Notes: a model not told the origin generated them from the sequence alone. 17,285 nt of DNA from an uncultured Clostridia bacterium (GCA_937893605.1 CALBGG010000003.1:1-17285), one strand, 5' to 3'. Shown: positions 7,834-14,969, numbered from the stretch's first letter. Numbers and translations are program-made.

Positions 7834-9792
7834 ATGTCATTGATATCAATACTCGGTGCGCACAGCGAAAAGAAGCTCACGCTCGCCGGTCTTGCGAGGA
7901 TAATCGGAGCATCTCTTCCGCGCTCCTTATCGGGCAGCGCCGTCTGCGGCAGGATATTGACGCAGTCGGAATATGTTACACCCGGAGATGTTGTGATCAG
8001 CGCCGGATGGTATGAGCACAATCGCACCGTCTCTCAGTCGCTTAAAAAAGGCGCTCTTGCGGTTTTCTGTCCCGAGAGCGTAAAAAGCGGCCTGTTCCCG
8101 AACGAGGACAGGGTGATCGCGGTCAGAAATCCGCTTGCTTGCGTACAGGCCTATGAGCTGTGGCGCGAAAAGGGCTGCCGCGCCAAGAGAATAGTCATAA
8201 GCGGAAGCGTCGGGAAAACGACGACTACGGGACTCATAAACGCTGTAATTGCAAATACTTATCACACGCTTACGCATCACCCCATGTCGAACAGTCACGG
8301 AGCCATACTCAGGAACATCCAGAAGCTGACGCCGAAGCATGAATGGTGGGTGCAGGAGGTCGGGGGTGTGCAGCCCGGGTATATCGAAAGCTCCGCCTGC
8401 ATACTGAGGCCGGATATTACCGTTCTTACGAATATAGGCCAGTCACATTTGGACAAATACATAACCCGAGAGAATATTCTCAAAGACAAGGGCAGCCTCG
8501 AAAAATATCTTAAGCCAGACGGAGTCGTCGTTATAAACGGCGACGATGATATCCTGTCCAAGGCACATTTCACGCACAGGGTCGTTACGGTTTCAATGAA
8601 AGACCCCGGAGCGGACTATTACATAAGCAGAATTTCCACCGCGCTCAGCGGCATTGAATTCTCATTTACCTGCGCCGAAGGAAATTTCTCCGCAAAGCTA
8701 AATCTGTACGGTGATTACAACGCCTATAACGGCGCGATGGCTATCGCGGTCGCACGGCTTGCAGGCGTGCCGATGGAAAGAGCCATAGAGCTTATCGGTA
8801 CCTACACGCCCTCCGGTATGAGACAGAATTTCAGAAATGTCGGCGGTTATAAAATGCTCATCGACTGCTTCAATGCCGAGCCGAAAACGGTTTTGGGATC
8901 GGCGAAAACGCTTGAGCAGATGCCGGTCTCGGACGGCGGGCGTCGGATATTCGTGACAGGCCACATAGACAAGCTCGGTGAAAAATCCAAGCAGATGCAC
9001 TACGCTTTGGGTGAAGAGCTGGCAAAGCTCAAGCTTGATATAATAGTTCTCTACGGCGGCGACAGCGATCAGATTTATGCAGCGCTCAAGGCACACGGCT
9101 TTAAAAATGCTTTTCTGATGCAGACCCGCGATGAGCTTGACGACTGGTTAAGGCAAAATGTAACTCACGATGACGTAACATTTTATAAAAGCGGGCAGTT
9201 TGAAACAGCCCTCGCAAAAACAATTGACCATGTGTACGGAACGACTCTGCAAAACGAGCAGCAGTTCAATGAGGGATATGTCGTTGAAAAGGACGGTTAT
9301 AAATTCCGCATAAGGCGTGACGGCATAGCCGAAGTCATAGGCTACACAGGCGATGAAACAAAGCTCGTCATCCCCTCCGAAATTGAAGGCTGCACCGTTA
9401 TACGGATTCAGAATCGGGCATTTTCAAAAAATCGCAATATCGTTTCCGTGAATATACCGGATGCCGTAACTTATATAGGCCAGGAGGCTTTTTATATCTG
9501 CACATCTCTCAAAGAGCTTAAGCTTCCGAGCAAGCTTAAGTACATTGACAAAAATGCTTTCAATTACTGCAAAAGCCTCACGTCGGTAATTATTCCGGAC
9601 GGAACGCTGCATATCGACAGGCACGCATTTTACGACTGTTCCGCACTCAAAACGATGTATATCCCCGACTCCGTTGGCTACTTTGGCACAGACGCTTTGC
9701 ACAACTCCCCGAAAATGACCGTTATTTGCCCGAAAAATTCCGAAGCCCGGAAATATGCCGAGACACAGGGCTTTTTGACAAGAGAGCCATAA
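7834..9792 (+). CDS. MurF-like Mur ligase fused to a BspA-type leucine-rich repeat domain
   Basis: The first ~470 residues are a complete Mur ligase of the MurF type, the enzyme that uses ATP to add D-Ala-D-Ala to the UDP-MurNAc-tripeptide precursor in the cytoplasm. Seen are an N-terminal substrate domain (about 15-110), the ATP loop GSVGKTTTT (124-132), EVGGVQPGYIE (175-185), NIGQSHLDKYITRENILKDKG (200-220, with His205 and candidate carbamylated Lys219), PSGMRQNF (326-333), DCFNAEP (344-350) and GHIDKLGEKSKQMH (376-389). From about 484 to 640 follows a BspA-type (LRR_5) domain: Ala-Phe pairs at 529, 552, 575 and 598 and Ala-Leu at 621 are spaced exactly 23 residues. There is no signal peptide or membrane segment. 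GAGGTG lies 6 bases before the ATG. The gene stands alone, with no mur neighbours. Ligase class is fairly sure; the exact substrate and the LRR role are unknown. Confidence 0.85.
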   Translation: MSLISILGAHSEKKLTLAGLARIIGASLPRSLSGSAVCGRILTQSEYVTPGDVVISAGWYEHNRTVSQSLKKGALAVFCPESVKSGLFPNEDRVIAVRNPLACVQAYELWREKGCRAKRIVISGSVGKTTTTGLINAVIANTYHTLTHHPMSNSHGAILRNIQKLTPKHEWWVQEVGGVQPGYIESSACILRPDITVLTNIGQSHLDKYITRENILKDKGSLEKYLKPDGVVVINGDDDILSKAHFTHRVVTVSMKDPGADYYISRISTALSGIEFSFTCAEGNFSAKLNLYGDYNAYNGAMAIAVARLAGVPMERAIELIGTYTPSGMRQNFRNVGGYKMLIDCFNAEPKTVLGSAKTLEQMPVSDGGRRIFVTGHIDKLGEKSKQMHYALGEELAKLKLDIIVLYGGDSDQIYAALKAHGFKNAFLMQTRDELDDWLRQNVTHDDVTFYKSGQFETALAKTIDHVYGTTLQNEQQFNEGYVVEKDGYKFRIRRDGIAEVIGYTGDETKLVIPSEIEGCTVIRIQNRAFSKNRNIVSVNIPDAVTYIGQEAFYICTSLKELKLPSKLKYIDKNAFNYCKSLTSVIIPDGTLHIDRHAFYDCSALKTMYIPDSVGYFGTDALHNSPKMTVICPKNSEARKYAETQGFLTREP

Positions 9793-9803
9793 AAAGACGA
9801 TCA

Positions 9804-9840
9804 GCCGCCCCGCTCAGTCATCCGACGCGAGAGGGGCGGC
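9804..9840. terminator. Hairpin between converging genes, probable terminator
   Basis: Inverted repeat with 12-bp arms and one mismatch (9804-9815 and 9829-9840), very GC-rich, lies between the ends of the Mur ligase-LRR gene and tmcAL. On the minus strand a T5 run (9795-9791) follows 8 bases after the stem. The plus-strand side has no good T-run, so it best serves tmcAL and may act weakly for the other gene. Confidence 0.5.
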
Positions 9841-9854
9841 CGCTTATTCACCTA

Positions 9855-11066
9855 TCATATTATCTTGGGACTCGTGCGCCAGTCCGCGCCGCCGCGCCGC
9901 TCCTGCTGAGCCGCGCAGCCGAGAACATAGAGATCATGCGCGGCACTGCCGAGCTCAAAGATTCTGCGGCAGTCTGCATCATGATTTTTTATATCCGCAG
10001 GCTTCGTTATGACAGGTATGCGCGATTTTTCTCCCATCTCGCGCAGCAGCGCACAGCCGCGCGAGGTGGCGGCCAGAACGCGGGCATATGGCGGAGTTTC
10101 CGCAGCCATACGTGAATCTATGCCAAGAGCCGCGCACATTATGATGCGCCTTATGCGGCTGAGGGCATAGCGCTTGCTTTTTCCCGCAGCAAGGATCGCA
10201 TCGAGGGTGCACTCCTCCTTTGCCGCACGGGCAATACGGTTGTGAAGCCCCTCCCCCGCGTCCGGAAGGGCGGCATACGCCGTGTCCGGCAGCATGCGCA
10301 GGCGCGATATTATTGCGTTCTCCAGACTCTCGGGCATAACCGGGCCACGCCCAAGCTTTTCCTCGCGGCGATAGACGGCGTGGGCGCTCTCGGGAAGAAA
10401 CTCGGAGATATCTCTGCCGTTTGATATCATGCGGCGTATCTCGGCCGCAGATCTATGCCCCTCGCCGGACGGCTCGTCGTGCCCGGCTCCGAAGCGCCGG
10501 ACTGTCACGGGCTTTAAGCTAAGGCCGAGATTGTATATGGCCTTAATATATTCGACGGCGAGGATATTATTAGGTGTTTCCAGCTGGCAGGACATTTCAC
10601 CGAGGCGCTTTGCAACGGCTCTCTGCCGTGCGACGGCAAAGGGTATGCCCTCGTCGGCGGCAAGCTCTGTGCGTATATCCGCGCCGATGAGCGGGTCGAT
10701 GAGCGTTTCCGCTATGGTTTCCAGCACCTCGACCTCGCCGCACTCGCTGCCGAAGCTCAGGTGCGTCACAACACCGGTTGCGCCCAGCAATCCCACAGCC
10801 CCGCGCGCAAAGCCCTCGGCAGAGGACAGCACCCACGGCAGCGGAAGCTCAAGCACAAGGTCAACTCCGCTGCGCGCCGCTGCCTCGGCGCGTGCAAATT
10901 TTGAATATACCGCCGCCTCGCCGCGCTGGATGAAATCTCCCGACATTACGCACACCACGGGGCAGTCTTCGCCCATGAGCTTTTTCGTCTCCGCGATATG
11001 GTGCATATGACCATAATGGAAGGGATTATACTCACCTACTATGCCTATTACGCTCAAATCATTCAT
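9855..11066 (-). CDS. tmcAL: tRNA(Met) cytidine acetate ligase TmcAL (YlbM family)
   Basis: TmcAL activates acetate with ATP and acetylates C34 of elongator tRNA-Met (ac4C), which guards AUG decoding. The HIGH-like nucleotidyltransferase motif is clear near the N-terminus, GIVGEYNPFHYGHMHHI. VVCVMSGDFIQRGEAAVYSKFARAEAAARSGVDLVLELP and the TPNNILAVEYIKAI segment also match the family, as does the length (403 residues from ATG 11066; about 400 expected). The start is uncertain. ATG 11066 abuts the AAGGGG site directly. TTG 11057 lies 9 bases after that site and would put EYNPFH at residue 9, as in typical members. The frame also extends to TTG 11075. It is transcribed away from ackA across an approximately 110-base shared region. 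Codon use is rich in GCC/CGC like its neighbours, with no sign of transfer. Confidence 0.9.
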   Translation of the reverse strand: MNDLSVIGIVGEYNPFHYGHMHHIAETKKLMGEDCPVVCVMSGDFIQRGEAAVYSKFARAEAAARSGVDLVLELPLPWVLSSAEGFARGAVGLLGATGVVTHLSFGSECGEVEVLETIAETLIDPLIGADIRTELAADEGIPFAVARQRAVAKRLGEMSCQLETPNNILAVEYIKAIYNLGLSLKPVTVRRFGAGHDEPSGEGHRSAAEIRRMISNGRDISEFLPESAHAVYRREEKLGRGPVMPESLENAIISRLRMLPDTAYAALPDAGEGLHNRIARAAKEECTLDAILAAGKSKRYALSRIRRIIMCAALGIDSRMAAETPPYARVLAATSRGCALLREMGEKSRIPVITKPADIKNHDADCRRIFELGSAAHDLYVLGCAAQQERRGGADWRTSPKII

Positions 11067-11128
11067 CCCCTTCAAAAATTACTTGATTTTTGTGCAAAAT
11101 GTATTAAAATAATTTAGGTATGCACTAA

Positions 11129-11137
11129 TGATACAAT
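11129..11137 (+). promoter_or_regulatory. Possible extended -10 element of ackA
   Basis: TGATACAAT (TGn followed by TACAAT, 11132-11137) fits an extended -10 promoter about 37 bases before the ackA start codon. No good -35 sits at 17 bases. The -35-like TTGATT at 11093-11098 is too far upstream. Confidence 0.35.
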
Positions 11138-11174
11138 TTTTTTGTGATTTTTACAATAAGAAAGGAATATCGGA

Positions 11175-12371
11175 ATGAAAATTCTTGTTATCAACGCAGG
11201 CAGCTCTTCCCTGAAGTATCAGCTAATAGACATGGAGACAGAGTCTGTCATGGCCAAGGGCCTTTGCGAGCGCATCGGTATCGACGGCCACCTCAAGCAC
11301 AGCCCGCTGGTCGGCGGCAAGCCCGTATTTGACGAGGATCTTGCAATGCCCACTCACGCAGAGGCAATAGCCGCCGTTATCGACAAGCTCACCAGCGCCG
11401 AGTACGGCGTTGTCGCCTCCATGAAGGAGATCGACGCCGTCGGCCATCGCGTAGTTCACGGCGGCGAGAAGTTTGCTTCCTCTGTCCGCATCGACGACTC
11501 CGTCATGGAAGCACTCAAGGAGTGCACACCCTTCGCTCCCCTGCACAACCCCGCAAATATTATCGGCATCAACGCCTGCCGCGACGTTATGGGCGATGTT
11601 CCCATGGTTGCAGTGTTCGACACCGCATTCCATCAGACCATGCCCGGCAAGGCTTACATGTACGCAATTCCCTATGAGTATTACAAGAACGACGGCATCC
11701 GCCGCTACGGCTTCCACGGAACCTCGCACCGCTATGTTTCCGGCCGCTGCGCAGAGCTCATGGGCAAGCCCATCGAGGATCTCAAGATCGTATCCTGCCA
11801 TATGGGCAACGGCAGCTCCATCGCCGCTATCGACGGCGGCAAGTGCGTTGACACCTCCATGGGCTTCACCCCCCTGGTCGGTCTCCCCATGGGTACACGC
11901 TGCGGCGATCTCGATGCCGGCGTTATTCAGTTTATCATGAACAAGTACGGCATCAGCATCGACGAGATGCTCAACATACTCAATAAGAAATCCGGTGTGC
12001 TGGGCGTTTCCGGCGTTTCCTCCGACTTCCGCGATCTCGACAACGCCGCCGCCGAGGGCAACGAGCGCGCACAGCTGGCACTGGACATGTTCCATTACTG
12101 GGTTGCAAAGGTCGCCGGCTCCTATGTTGCCGCAATGAACGGCGTTGACGCTATTGTATTCACCGCAGGCGTCGGCGAGAACTCCAAGAGCTCCCGCAAG
12201 GCCATTGCCGAGTACTTCGGCTACCTGGGCGTCACAATCGACGACGAGGCAAACTCCAAGCGCGGCGAGGATATCATGATCTCCACTCCCGATTCCAGGG
12301 TCAAGGTTTTCGTTATCCCCACCAACGAAGAGCTCGTCATCGCACGCGATACCCGCGATATAGTCGGCTGA
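11175..12371 (+). CDS. ackA: Acetate kinase
   Basis: Acetate kinase interconverts acetyl phosphate and acetate with ADP/ATP, the last step of acetate fermentation. At 398 residues it has the family length. The active-site residues match those known for the Methanosarcina enzyme, shifted by one: Asn7 in NAGSSSLK, Arg92 in GHRVVHGG, Asp149 in VFDTAFHQ, His181 in GFHGTSH, His209 in CHMGNGSS, Arg242 in GLPMGTRCGD and Glu385 in IPTNEELVIA. AAGGAAT precedes the ATG by about 8 bases. Codons strongly favour C-ending forms (GGC, GCC, ATC), in keeping with high expression. It is a single-gene unit ended by a strong terminator. Phosphotransacetylase is not in this window. Confidence 0.98.
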   Translation: MKILVINAGSSSLKYQLIDMETESVMAKGLCERIGIDGHLKHSPLVGGKPVFDEDLAMPTHAEAIAAVIDKLTSAEYGVVASMKEIDAVGHRVVHGGEKFASSVRIDDSVMEALKECTPFAPLHNPANIIGINACRDVMGDVPMVAVFDTAFHQTMPGKAYMYAIPYEYYKNDGIRRYGFHGTSHRYVSGRCAELMGKPIEDLKIVSCHMGNGSSIAAIDGGKCVDTSMGFTPLVGLPMGTRCGDLDAGVIQFIMNKYGISIDEMLNILNKKSGVLGVSGVSSDFRDLDNAAAEGNERAQLALDMFHYWVAKVAGSYVAAMNGVDAIVFTAGVGENSKSSRKAIAEYFGYLGVTIDDEANSKRGEDIMISTPDSRVKVFVIPTNEELVIARDTRDIVG

Positions 12372-12382
12372 GTTTAAATATC

Positions 12383-12418
12383 AAAACTGCCGCTCCAAAA
12401 CGGGAGCGGCAGTTTTTT
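12383..12418 (+). terminator. ackA terminator
   Basis: Perfect inverted repeat with 14-bp arms (12383-12396 and 12403-12416), a 6-base loop and a T6 run. It lies 11 bases after the ackA stop. A-rich left arms give T4 on the other strand, so it may also end the converging cardiolipin synthase gene, whose stop is 13 bases away. Confidence 0.92.
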
Positions 12419-12429
12419 ATGCTTACCGA

Positions 12430-13947
12430 TTATAATAGCGGCGCTATAATGCGCAGAACGCGATCAAGAAGCTCTCCGAAGAAGCTCGTGCGGCAGTCGG
12501 AAAGCTCCATTTTGCGGCACTTTTCCATTGTTGCAAGGTCATCGTTTCTCAGGTCTATGACGGCCGGGCAGTCGTACATGAGCGTTCCGCACTCAAAGTG
12601 CAGATAAAGGCTGCGGTAGTCCATATTTATCGTGCCGACAACTCCGAGCTTATCGTCGGATACATAGCTTTTCGCATGCACAAAGCCGGGTGTGTACTCA
12701 TATATCTTCACGCCTGCGCGGATAAGATACGCGTAATACGATCTTGTCAGGCGGTATACCATCTTTTTATCGGGTATTCCCGGGGTAATAAGGCGCACGT
12801 CAACTCCGCGCTTTGCCGCAAGGCAAAGCGCGTTTTGCAGACTGCTGTCAATTGCAAGGTACGGCGTTGTTATATAAACATAGTCGTTAGCGCTGTAGAG
12901 GATATCTGCATAGACACTCTCGCTCGTGTTCTCATCGTCGAGCGGGTTGTCGGAAAAGCTGAGAATATATCCGTCCTTTTCGCTGCCGCTCTCTTCATAT
13001 TTTTCGGGCACATAATTGCTGTAAGTCCCCTCCTTTTCCTCAAAGGCGTTCCACATTTCGAGGAACATGATCGTGAGGTTTTCGACTCCCGGCCCTTTGA
13101 ACATCAGGCCCGTGTCCTTCCAGTGGCCGAAGCGCTCCTTCCGGTTTATATATTCATCGCTTATATTGATGCCGCCAATAAAGCCGGTCTTGCCGTCAAT
13201 GACCGTTATCTTTCGATGGTCTCTGTTATTCATAACTACGCTGACAAGAGGAACAAATTTATTGAACGCCATGGCCTTGATGCCGTAACCGCGCAGAGTC
13301 TGATAATAATTTGCCGGCAGATAGTCCGCGCAGCCGACGTCGTCGTATATAACGCGAACATCAACGCCCTGCGATGCTTTGCGGCGCAGAACCTCGAGCA
13401 CAGAATCCCACATATGCCCCGAGTTTATTATAAAATACTCGAGAAAAATGAATTTTTCCGCCTTTTCAAGCTCAGGCAGCAGGCTTGCGTACATATCCTC
13501 GCCGACCGGGAAATAGGTCGTTTTCGTATCCCGGCAGGCTCTGTAGCCGCTGTAGGACTCAAGATAGCGGAAAATGCCGCGCACACCGTCATCGTCGATA
13601 TCGTCTGCTACCGACGGGCGCAGGGCATAATACCGCTGTGTTTCCTCAAGCTGAACGTTAAGCTTATCGCGCACAAATCTTGTCGGCCGCTTATTGCCGA
13701 ACAGGACGTACATAAGCCCGCCGAACAGCGGCAAAAGTGCGATAAACAGCACCCAGCTGACCTTATAAGACGGATCCATATCATTTTTTATGACATGCAG
13801 TATGGCGATAATGCTCAGTATGCGAAGAACATAGTTTATCACCGGCAGCGCATCGCCAAGGCGCAGGACGAGCGCCGCTATCCATACCAGCTGCACAAGG
13901 ATCAGCACAGCCGTTATCGCGGTTCGTGACAGCAGTTTTTTAAGCAA
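12430..13947 (-). CDS. cls: Cardiolipin synthase (phospholipase D family)
   Basis: This membrane enzyme joins two phosphatidylglycerol molecules into cardiolipin plus glycerol. The 505 residues are the normal length. Three hydrophobic segments stand at the N-terminus (about 11-30, 35-53 and 63-83). Two PLD catalytic HKD motifs follow: HRKITVID (His244, Lys246, Asp251) with downstream GGIN, and HAKSYVSD (His424, Lys426, Asp431) with downstream GTIN. The PLD-type stretch YDDVGCADYLPANYYQTLRGYGIK lies between the membrane part and the first motif. The start is TTG: GAGGG sits 7 bases before it, the nearby upstream ATG codons are in other frames, and the protein begins with MLKKLLSRTA. It has its own promoter and is monocistronic. 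Clostridia often carry several Cls paralogues, so clsA versus clsB cannot be told here. Confidence 0.93.
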   Translation of the reverse strand: MLKKLLSRTAITAVLILVQLVWIAALVLRLGDALPVINYVLRILSIIAILHVIKNDMDPSYKVSWVLFIALLPLFGGLMYVLFGNKRPTRFVRDKLNVQLEETQRYYALRPSVADDIDDDGVRGIFRYLESYSGYRACRDTKTTYFPVGEDMYASLLPELEKAEKFIFLEYFIINSGHMWDSVLEVLRRKASQGVDVRVIYDDVGCADYLPANYYQTLRGYGIKAMAFNKFVPLVSVVMNNRDHRKITVIDGKTGFIGGINISDEYINRKERFGHWKDTGLMFKGPGVENLTIMFLEMWNAFEEKEGTYSNYVPEKYEESGSEKDGYILSFSDNPLDDENTSESVYADILYSANDYVYITTPYLAIDSSLQNALCLAAKRGVDVRLITPGIPDKKMVYRLTRSYYAYLIRAGVKIYEYTPGFVHAKSYVSDDKLGVVGTINMDYRSLYLHFECGTLMYDCPAVIDLRNDDLATMEKCRKMELSDCRTSFFGELLDRVLRIIAPLL

Positions 13948-13986
13948 TCGGATGCCCTCATTTCCATAATCATCTTTTATTATTAT

Positions 13987-14015
13987 ATTATCTCATGTTC
14001 GTCCGAGTTTTGCAA
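13987..14015 (-). promoter_or_regulatory. Predicted cls promoter
   Basis: On the minus strand TTGCAA (14015-14010), a 17-base spacer and GATAAT (13992-13987), with a TG one base upstream of the -10 as an extended element. Transcription would begin about 33 bases before the TTG start of cls. Confidence 0.6.
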
Positions 14016-14133
14016 ATCGATTTTTATTCATTCCTCATCAAGGCCATTACAAGAGCCTCGATCAGCGGTTCGGATACCGGGCTGACGCAGCAAAGATATT
14101 CGTAAATATGCTAAAGCGCCTCTAAAAAAGCAG

Positions 14134-14162
14134 TTGACATTCAAGGGCTGTCGTGATATGCT
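14134..14162 (+). promoter_or_regulatory. Predicted rplU-rpmA promoter
   Basis: Perfect -35 TTGACA (14134-14139), a 17-base spacer and TATGCT (14157-14162). The start near 14169 places the whole L21 leader in the transcript. The stretch 14016-14133 between this and the cls promoter shows no gene that I can support. Confidence 0.75.
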
Positions 14163-14168
14163 ATTCGA

Positions 14169-14246
14169 GCCGCATTGAATGGGTCGGAAGTCCGGAGTCT
14201 GTCCGGCACCCATAAGAGCGAGACCTGAAGAAAGGATTGTTAGTTT
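14169..14246 (+). ncRNA. Ribosomal protein L21 leader (autoregulatory 5' UTR)
   Basis: The approximately 78-base leader before rplU folds into a hairpin with a closing stem ATGGGT/ACCCAT (14179-14184 and 14208-14213). Its inner stem is CCGGA/TCCGG (14192-14196 and 14202-14206), with an asymmetric internal loop between them. The conserved-looking GTCCGGAGTCTGTCCGG core and trailing AAGAGCGAGACCTGAAG resemble, from memory, the Firmicutes L21 leader family (Rfam L21_leader). Such leaders are thought to let L21 control its own operon. Family assignment is from recall of the motif and position, not a covariance search. Confidence 0.7.
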
Positions 14247-14561
14247 ATGAAGCATGCTATCATCATGACCGGCGGTAAGCAGTACCGCGTGGCAGAGGGC
14301 GATGTTATCTTCGTTGAGAAGCTCGACGTTGAGGCCGGCGAGGCCGTTAAGTTCGACAAGGTTCTCGCAGTCATCGACGGCGACAGTACCGTTTTCGGCG
14401 CTCCTGTTATCGACGGCGCTACCGTTTCCGCAAATGTCGTCAAGAACGGCAAGGGTAAGAAGGTCCGCGTTTACAAGATGAAGCCCAAAAAGGGCTACCG
14501 CAGAACGCAGGGTCACAGACAGCCTTATACCAAGGTTCAGATTGAAACCATCAACGCATAA
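14247..14561 (+). CDS. rplU: 50S ribosomal protein L21
   Basis: A 104-residue large-subunit ribosomal protein of normal length. The N-terminus MKHAIIMTGGKQYRVAEGD, the KLDVEAGEAVKFDKVL turn and the C-terminal KMKPKKGYRRTQGHRQPYTKVQIETI signature identify L21, which binds 23S rRNA. A GAAAGGA ribosome site lies 10 bases before the ATG. It is the first gene of the operon. In most Firmicutes the next gene is the small protease gene prp (ysxB); here rpmA follows after only 38 bases. Confidence 0.97.
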   Translation: MKHAIIMTGGKQYRVAEGDVIFVEKLDVEAGEAVKFDKVLAVIDGDSTVFGAPVIDGATVSANVVKNGKGKKVRVYKMKPKKGYRRTQGHRQPYTKVQIETINA

Positions 14562-14599
14562 TTTTCCCCGCTACTACTGATAATGGAGGTGTAACCTTA

Positions 14600-14863
14600 A
14601 TGGCACATAAAAAAGGTATGGGTTCTACCAAGAACGGCCGCGACAGTGAGTCTAAGCGTCTTGGTGTCAAAAGAGCAGACGGTCAGTTCGTCCTGGCCGG
14701 AAATATCCTCGTCAGACAGCGCGGAACTAAGATCCATCCCGGCACCAATGTTGGTAAGGGTAAGGACGACACCCTGTTCGCTCTCGTAGACGGCAAGGTA
14801 AAGTTCGAGCGCAAGGATAAGGATCGCAAGCAGGTTTCTGTTTACGAAGAGATCGCTCAGTAA
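14600..14863 (+). CDS. rpmA: 50S ribosomal protein L27, lacking the Firmicutes N-terminal extension
   Basis: An 87-residue large-subunit protein whose N-terminus reaches the peptidyl transferase centre. It starts MAHKKGMGSTKNGRDSESKRLGVKRADGQ, the direct equivalent of the mature or E. coli form. In many Firmicutes, L27 is made with a short extension (for example MLRLDLQFF in Bacillus) that the protease Prp must remove. Here the ATG is preceded by GGAGGTG at 8 bases, and the few codons upstream in frame (GGVTL) contain no start, so no extension is encoded. The prp gene is also missing from its usual place. A hairpin follows the stop. Confidence 0.97.
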   Translation: MAHKKGMGSTKNGRDSESKRLGVKRADGQFVLAGNILVRQRGTKIHPGTNVGKGKDDTLFALVDGKVKFERKDKDRKQVSVYEEIAQ

Positions 14864-14875
14864 ATTAACACAACG

Positions 14876-14904
14876 ATGCCGGACGAAGCTTTCGTCCGGC
14901 ATTT
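14876..14904 (+). terminator. Hairpin after rpmA
   Basis: Perfect 12-bp inverted repeat (14876-14887 and 14891-14902) with loop GCT, 12 bases after the rpmA stop. The T-run after it is short (TTTACTTT), so it may only partly terminate, lowering obg expression relative to the ribosomal proteins. Confidence 0.6.
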
Positions 14905-14910
14905 ACTTTA

Positions 14911-14936
14911 AGGCTCTGCCATGCATGACAGAGCCT
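14911..14936 (+). other. Second hairpin in the obg leader
   Basis: Inverted repeat AGGCTCTG/CAGAGCCT (14911-14918 and 14929-14936) with a palindromic ATGCAT in the loop. It stands between the rpmA hairpin and the obg ribosome site and has no T-run. It may be an RNA processing or stability element; its function is unknown. Confidence 0.4.
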
Positions 14937-14969
14937 GAGTAAAACGCTAATTCTATAGTGAGGTGAAAT

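Larger units (their letters stand above)
7588..7849. repeat. Repeated TTGATAT motifs in the livJ/murF-like divergent region
   Basis: TTGATATCAA, a perfect 10-bp palindrome, occurs at 7588-7597 next to the livJ ribosome site. It occurs again at 7840-7849 inside the first codons of the divergent gene, there extended to 12 bp, 7839-7850. TTGATATC also occurs at 7726-7733 and TTGATATA at 7749-7756. Four copies in about 260 bases could be binding sites for one regulator, but the region is AT-rich and chance is possible. The rest of the region shows the livJ promoter and a T8 run at 7743-7750. Confidence 0.3.

Noticed and set aside
11092..11127. GTGCA...TGCAC inverted repeat in the tmcAL/ackA region as an operator
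   Set aside because: Arms are only 5 bp with a long AT-rich spacer; this is weak enough to be chance.
12598..13929. Long plus-strand open frame (443 codons) opposite the cardiolipin synthase gene
   Set aside because: It mirrors cls, which has both HKD motifs and its own promoter; the plus frame has no recognisable domain or ribosome site and is explained by codon bias of the true gene.
14030..14107. Possible minus-strand peptide remnant ending EALVMALMRNE between cls and rplU
   Set aside because: Only about 25 codons follow an upstream TAG, there is no upstream start or ribosome site, and I recognise no family; chance or a decayed remnant cannot be told apart.
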